Positions 6,332 to 10,079 of a stretch of 10,079 nt of DNA are shown piece after piece. The translations under genes were made by a program, and so were the position numbers. A model generated the notes under the pieces. The model worked only from the letters and a program-made list of their open reading frames with translations. It was not told the origin of the DNA and did no database searches. The number at the start of each line of letters is the position of its first letter. Within the stretch, counting starts at the first letter, position 1. Origin of the DNA: an uncultured Saprospiraceae bacterium (GTDB lineage: Bacteria > Bacteroidota > Bacteroidia > Chitinophagales > Saprospiraceae); contig CALMIT010000104.1 in assembly GCA_937864255.1 (NCBI GenBank), positions 1 through 10,079 on the forward strand, in the 5' to 3' direction.

Positions 6332-7639
6332 TTAGTTGGTGGCAGCTTTTGCGTCGGCTAACGAAATTTTCGTCCCGTCTTTATAAGCTACGATAAAAGC
6401 ATCCGGGAAACCTTTTTGTCGCAGTATTTTTTGTGCGCCGGCGGCTTCTTCAAAAGTGGCAAAGCTTTTTGCCTGATATTTCAGCAAAGCGTTTTCTTCT
6501 ATTACCTCTACAGTGTAGCCCACATTTTGCCATTTTTGTTCATTCATATTGACCGGAGTTTTTGCCGCAGCCAATTGCACACGATAGTGAATACCGCCTG
6601 ATTTTGCGGGCGATGCTGCTCCCGGCTTTGGCGCTGCGGGGTTGCCGGCGGCTATCGCTGGGGCAGTTTTTGTTTCGGTTTTGAAAGGTTTATCCGTAGC
6701 TGGATCAACGTCGTAATCTATCGTCATGGCTACGGGTTTTTGACCGGCGTCAGCAGTAGTTTTTGCGGTATCTGCGGCGGCCGCGGCTGTACCTTCGACC
6801 TGACTTTTATATTCCTTAAATGCGTCTAAAACAGCTCCTGCAATTTCATTTTGGCCAGACTCGGTGAGCAAATAGGCTTCGTCTTTCGCATTGCTCAGGT
6901 AGCCCGTTTCAATGAGAACGCTCGGCATGGTAGCTTCTTTTAATACAAAAAAACCGGCCTGCTTGACGCCACGGCTGTGGTGCGAAGTTTTCGCCGCTAT
7001 TTTTTTCTCCACTTTTTCGGCAAATAGGATGCTTTGCTCAAGATAAGCGTGCTGGTATGCCGCCAGGATGATGTGACCTTCGGGCGAGTTGGGATCCACG
7101 CCGTAGTTTTTTTCATAATTTTCTTCCAGGAGGATCACTTCGTTCTCGCGTTTGGCCACGCGCAGGTTGTGCTCGGCGGTGTGCAATCCCATCACGTAAG
7201 TTTCGGAGCCTTTTACATGTCCGGCATTCACGATGTAATTGCAATGAATAGAAATGAAAAGGTCGGCGTTGTTTTTATTGGCAATTTCAGTGCGCTTGTG
7301 CAGCGGGATAAACACGTCTTTGTCGCGTGTGTAAATGACTTCCACGTCGGAAAACTGAGCGCCGATAGCCGCACCTAATTTTTTTGCCACGCCCAGCGCG
7401 ATATGTTTTTCCGAAGAATTAGCGCCGGAGCAGCCGCCGTCTTTGCCGCCGTGACCGGCGTCTATGACGATTTTTCGGATTTTAAAAGCGCCATTTTTGG
7501 AAGCGCCGCGGGGTGGATTTTTTCTCAGAAAAGAAAAAGAAAGACCCGCCGGCGTGGTTAGCGTATCGTTAAAGTGAGCAGTAGAATCCAGCGAAAAGAA
7601 CAGGAGCAGCGTCAGTGATAATAGAAATGATTTCTTCAT
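6332..7639 (-). CDS. N-acetylmuramoyl-L-alanine amidase with SPOR-like C-terminus
   Basis: This exported zinc amidase (Amidase_3 family) cleaves the bond between N-acetylmuramic acid and L-alanine in peptidoglycan, as in daughter-cell separation and wall turnover. The 435-residue product has a signal peptide (MKKSF followed by a Leu/Phe core, ending near residue 21). The catalytic domain spans about 54-278, with zinc ligands His63 (DAGHGG), Glu77 (SSEKH) and His132 (SIHCN) and the catalytic Glu244 (LIETGYLSN). All key residues are present. An Ala/Thr/Pro/Lys-rich linker (about 282-348) leads to a C-terminal module (about 350-425: HYRVQLAA, then a pattern ending GFPDAFIVAYKDG) that looks like a SPOR domain, which binds septal peptidoglycan stripped of stem peptides. 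The segment about 172-200 may be the autoinhibitory helix region known in AmiA/B/C-type enzymes (inference). The start ATG at 7639 precedes the signal peptide directly. Confidence 0.95.
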   Translation of the reverse strand: MKKSFLLSLTLLLFFSLDSTAHFNDTLTTPAGLSFSFLRKNPPRGASKNGAFKIRKIVIDAGHGGKDGGCSGANSSEKHIALGVAKKLGAAIGAQFSDVEVIYTRDKDVFIPLHKRTEIANKNNADLFISIHCNYIVNAGHVKGSETYVMGLHTAEHNLRVAKRENEVILLEENYEKNYGVDPNSPEGHIILAAYQHAYLEQSILFAEKVEKKIAAKTSHHSRGVKQAGFFVLKEATMPSVLIETGYLSNAKDEAYLLTESGQNEIAGAVLDAFKEYKSQVEGTAAAAADTAKTTADAGQKPVAMTIDYDVDPATDKPFKTETKTAPAIAAGNPAAPKPGAASPAKSGGIHYRVQLAAAKTPVNMNEQKWQNVGYTVEVIEENALLKYQAKSFATFEEAAGAQKILRQKGFPDAFIVAYKDGTKISLADAKAATN

Positions 7640-7659
7640 ACTTATCTTCGCAAGGGAAA

Positions 7660-7689
7660 TTGTCCACCCAAAAAAAATGCTTAGTCTTG
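7660..7689 (+). promoter_or_regulatory. Candidate promoter of the lptD-like gene
   Basis: TTG at 7660-7662 and TAGTCTTG at 7682-7689 are separated by 19 bp. The second matches the Bacteroidota -7 consensus TAnnTTTG at all but one fixed base, and the first sits where the -33 TTG is expected. It would give a leader of roughly 60-70 nt before the chosen start at 7762. No experimental support. Confidence 0.35.
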
Positions 7690-7740
7690 TGCCCTGATTC
7701 GAGCATTCAAAAATGAGTGGGATTTTTCAAAATTCGTGTG

Positions 7741-7776
7741 CAAAGTAAAGGAATTAATCGCTTGGATACAAAGATA
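7741..7776 (-). promoter_or_regulatory. Candidate promoter(s) of the amidase operon
   Basis: The minus strand carries a perfect TAnnTTTG match, TATCTTTG, at 7776-7769, and a near match, TTACTTTG, at 7748-7741. The TTTG of the first lies 20 bp upstream of the second, the right distance to serve as its -33 element. Transcription would start about 100-130 nt before the amidase ATG. The motifs overlap the 5' end of the divergent lptD-like gene, so expression of the two directions may be linked (inference). Confidence 0.35.
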
Positions 7777-10079
7777 CATATTGCACTTTTGTTGGTTTTT
7801 GGACTCGCGACCCCACTTTTTGGTCAAGTGCCCCCCGATTCGCTCGTTACTATCCGCGATACCGTTCCGCCTACTGCCGACACACTCCGGCCGGTAGTGC
7901 AAAATTTCAAACTTTCGAAAGATTCGCTTGACGGCCCCGTTGAGTACAATGCGCAGGATTCGATGCGCTACGACATCAGAAACAAGCAAATTCACCTTTA
8001 CGGAAATGCCTCTGTCAAATACACGAGCATATTGCTCAAAGCCAATTACATTATTTTCGATTGGGATTCGAACACCGTAACTGCGGAGGGCACGCTTGAC
8101 AGCCTCGGACAACCCGCGGGCGTTCCCGAATTTAGCGATAAAAGCACTTCGCAGGATTTTCAGTCGAAAAAAATGCGTTACAATTTTAAAACTAAAAAAG
8201 GAGTGATTTACGAGGCCGTTTCGGTTCAGAAAGACGTGTTCGTGAGGAGCGAAAAAGGAAAATTTATCGGCGGCATCACAAGCGCCGATTCTACCAAAGC
8301 CGACGATATTATTTACAGCAAAAATGCCATTTTCACTTCCTGCGAATTGCCGCATCCGCATTATGGCATAAAAAGTTATAAGCAAAAAGTAGTGCCGGGC
8401 AAAACGGTGGTAGTGGGGCCTTCCATACTCGAAATCGGCGGCGTGCCGACGCCCATCGCCCTGCCTTTCGGTTTTTTCCCGATTACTTCGAAGGCTACGG
8501 CCGGACTTATTTTTCCGAAAGACTACATTTTCGACAACCAGGTGAATGCTTTCGGCTTGTCCAATCTCGGATTTTTTACGCCGCTTGGCGAGCACTTTAA
8601 TTTGTCTGTCACGGGCGATGTGTTTTTCAACAGCCGCTGGGGGCTGCACGTGGCTTCACAATACAGGAAAAGGTACAAATACAACGGCAATTTTCAGGCT
8701 GATTTTGGCACGCTTCCGATACAACAAAGCGACGGAAAAATAGTCAAAAACAATTCTTTCAGTTTTAAATGGGCGCACAATCAGGATCAGAGTGCGCACC
8801 CAACCATCAATTTCGGCGGCAATGTCGGTTTGCAAACGCAGGATTATCAAAGGCGTTTTCAGAATGACTTTAACAGCGTGACACAAAATCAACTCAACTC
8901 GAATTTTAGCTTCCGGTATAATCCGACGGGAAGACCCTGGAACTTTGCCGCGGCGCTCAATACTTCCCAAAATACGGCTACACGCGAGGTGGCGATAAAT
9001 TTTCCGACGCTCAATTTTCAAACCCAAACCATCAATCCTTTTAAAAGAAAAAACCGCACTGGCCCGCCGAAATGGTATGAAAATATCGCCCTCAGATACC
9101 AGGCGGAAGCCAAAAACAAATACATCGCTACCGACACGACGCTGTTTGAAGGAAATATAATTGACTCGCTCCAGTACGGCGTGCGGCAAAGCGCCAACAC
9201 AGACGTCACACTTAATTTTTTAAAATACTTCCGGCTTACGCCGAACGTCAATTATAGCGAAACCTGGTATTTTCAGACTTTGGAAAAAACTTTTGACCCG
9301 ACGACGGTCATTACTTTCCGGGATACGCTGTTCAATAGTTCGGATTCTTCGGATTTTATGCTGCGATACGACACGCTTTACGGCCGGCAACTGGAAACGA
9401 TCATGAATGATTTCAAACCTTTCCGGCAGTTTACGGCGGGCATTGGTCTGGGCTTTGATTTGTATGGAACCGTACTTTTTAAAAAAGGGAAGTTGAAAGG
9501 TTTGCGCCACGTATTCCGGCCTAATTTTTCATTTAATTATGCGCCCGATTACACCGATCCGAAATGGGGCTACAGAAAATTGGTGGACACGGACAACCGC
9601 CCCGACAAAAACAACCCGACTTATTACAGCGTATTTGAAGACAATCAGGTGTACGGCAGCCCTTCGATAGCCGGCGAACAGGCTGCACTTTCTTATTCGT
9701 TTTCCAATCTTTTCCAGGCAAAATACCTTTCCAAAAAAGACTCGACCGTAAAATACCTGAACCTGATGGACAATTTATCCATCAGCGGTTCATATAATTT
9801 TATCGCGGATTCTTTCAAATTTTCGCCGGTGTCAGTGTCGGGCAGGGCTACGCTGCTCAAGCGTTTTCTGGAAATACGCTTCTCGGCTACTTTTGACCCG
9901 TACGCTTATGACGAAACGGGAAAACGTCTCAAAGTACTTTCGTGGGACAAAAACCGCCGCCCGCTGGAATTTGTCAACGCGACGCTGCCTTTTAATAATT
10001 CGCTTTCCATCGGCACGTTGCGCAGTTGGATTAACGGCGATGCGACTGAAAATGAGGCGCCCTCGCAACAGCCTGCCGA
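7762..10079 (+). CDS. lptD: LptD/OstA-like LPS assembly outer-membrane protein, 3' truncated
   Basis: LptD is the outer-membrane barrel that, with LptE, inserts lipopolysaccharide into the outer leaflet. The frame is open for 772 codons and runs off the right edge, so the C-terminus is missing. From the chosen start: signal peptide about 1-22 (DTKIH, hydrophobic core, ending FGQ); an OstA/LptA-like jellyroll from about residue 60, with DSMRYD (66-71), LYGNASVKY and LKANYIIFDWDS; SCELPHPHY (193-201), a Cys-containing motif near the end of the N-terminal domain; then GGVPTPIALPFGFFP (225-239) and alternating beta-strand, Tyr/Phe/Asn-rich sequence typical of a barrel to the edge. There is no in-frame ATG: an in-frame TGA is at 7714-7716, leaving GTG 7717, GTG 7738 or TTG 7762. 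TTG 7762 is preferred because AAAGGA (7747-7752) lies 9 bp ahead and it gives a compact signal peptide; GTG 7738 is nearly as good. The gene diverges from the amidase operon. Confidence 0.92.
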   Translation, partial: MDTKIHIALLLVFGLATPLFGQVPPDSLVTIRDTVPPTADTLRPVVQNFKLSKDSLDGPVEYNAQDSMRYDIRNKQIHLYGNASVKYTSILLKANYIIFDWDSNTVTAEGTLDSLGQPAGVPEFSDKSTSQDFQSKKMRYNFKTKKGVIYEAVSVQKDVFVRSEKGKFIGGITSADSTKADDIIYSKNAIFTSCELPHPHYGIKSYKQKVVPGKTVVVGPSILEIGGVPTPIALPFGFFPITSKATAGLIFPKDYIFDNQVNAFGLSNLGFFTPLGEHFNLSVTGDVFFNSRWGLHVASQYRKRYKYNGNFQADFGTLPIQQSDGKIVKNNSFSFKWAHNQDQSAHPTINFGGNVGLQTQDYQRRFQNDFNSVTQNQLNSNFSFRYNPTGRPWNFAAALNTSQNTATREVAINFPTLNFQTQTINPFKRKNRTGPPKWYENIALRYQAEAKNKYIATDTTLFEGNIIDSLQYGVRQSANTDVTLNFLKYFRLTPNVNYSETWYFQTLEKTFDPTTVITFRDTLFNSSDSSDFMLRYDTLYGRQLETIMNDFKPFRQFTAGIGLGFDLYGTVLFKKGKLKGLRHVFRPNFSFNYAPDYTDPKWGYRKLVDTDNRPDKNNPTYYSVFEDNQVYGSPSIAGEQAALSYSFSNLFQAKYLSKKDSTVKYLNLMDNLSISGSYNFIADSFKFSPVSVSGRATLLKRFLEIRFSATFDPYAYDETGKRLKVLSWDKNRRPLEFVNATLPFNNSLSIGTLRSWINGDATENEAPSQQPA

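Noticed and set aside
7681..8649. A 322-codon minus-strand open frame opposite the lptD-like gene
   Set aside because: Its product has no recognisable domain, while the plus strand over the same bases encodes a continuous LptD-like protein with signal peptide and family motifs; this is an antisense shadow.
8656..9510. Minus-strand open frames of 177 and 96 codons opposite the lptD-like barrel
   Set aside because: They are antisense to strong coding sequence and resemble no protein family.

Overview
The window looks like chromosomal DNA from a member of the Bacteroidota, possibly a Saprospirales/Chitinophagales-type lineage (the phylum is well supported, the order is a guess). Evidence: one secreted protein ends in a type IX secretion (T9SS) type A sorting domain; the LptD-like, MlaD-like and amidase proteins have the forms usual in this phylum; ribosome binding sites are mostly absent; and several intergenic gaps carry the Bacteroidota -7 promoter motif TAnnTTTG. 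No rRNA, tRNA, CRISPR array, complete insertion sequence or phage gene was seen.

Layout, left to right. Positions 1-184 hold no gene that can be assigned with confidence. On the minus strand, a small uncharacterised gene (1667-1440) is followed after 10 bp by aroA, EPSP synthase (1429-185). Diverging from these is a large secreted Asp-box (sialidase-like) beta-propeller protein with a T9SS tail (1899-3818, plus). It ends at a strong hairpin terminator and converges on an NRDE/TANGO2-family protein (4603-3872, minus). Positions 4604-5212 are AT-rich and gene-poor; they hold one doubtful 60-codon ORF and end in a strong terminator that could work in both directions.

The right half is a cell-envelope locus. 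An N-acetylmuramoyl-L-alanine amidase with a SPOR-like C-terminus (7639-6332, minus) and an MCE/MlaD-family lipid-transport protein (6247-5213, minus) form a probable two-gene operon. Diverging from them is a long, 3'-truncated LptD/OstA-like outer-membrane LPS assembly protein (from about 7762 to the right edge, plus). These genes fit together around envelope building: peptidoglycan hydrolysis, lipid movement between membranes, and LPS insertion into the outer membrane. The lptD-like gene has no usable ATG and must start at GTG or TTG.

Most of the window is ordinary core-genome content. The points most worth a second look are the small gene ahead of aroA with a palindrome across the aroA start codon, the non-ATG lptD start with overlapping divergent promoter motifs, the propeller protein lacking a visible sialidase RIP motif, and the 4604-5212 gap. 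I did not find convincing evidence of a previously undescribed system.
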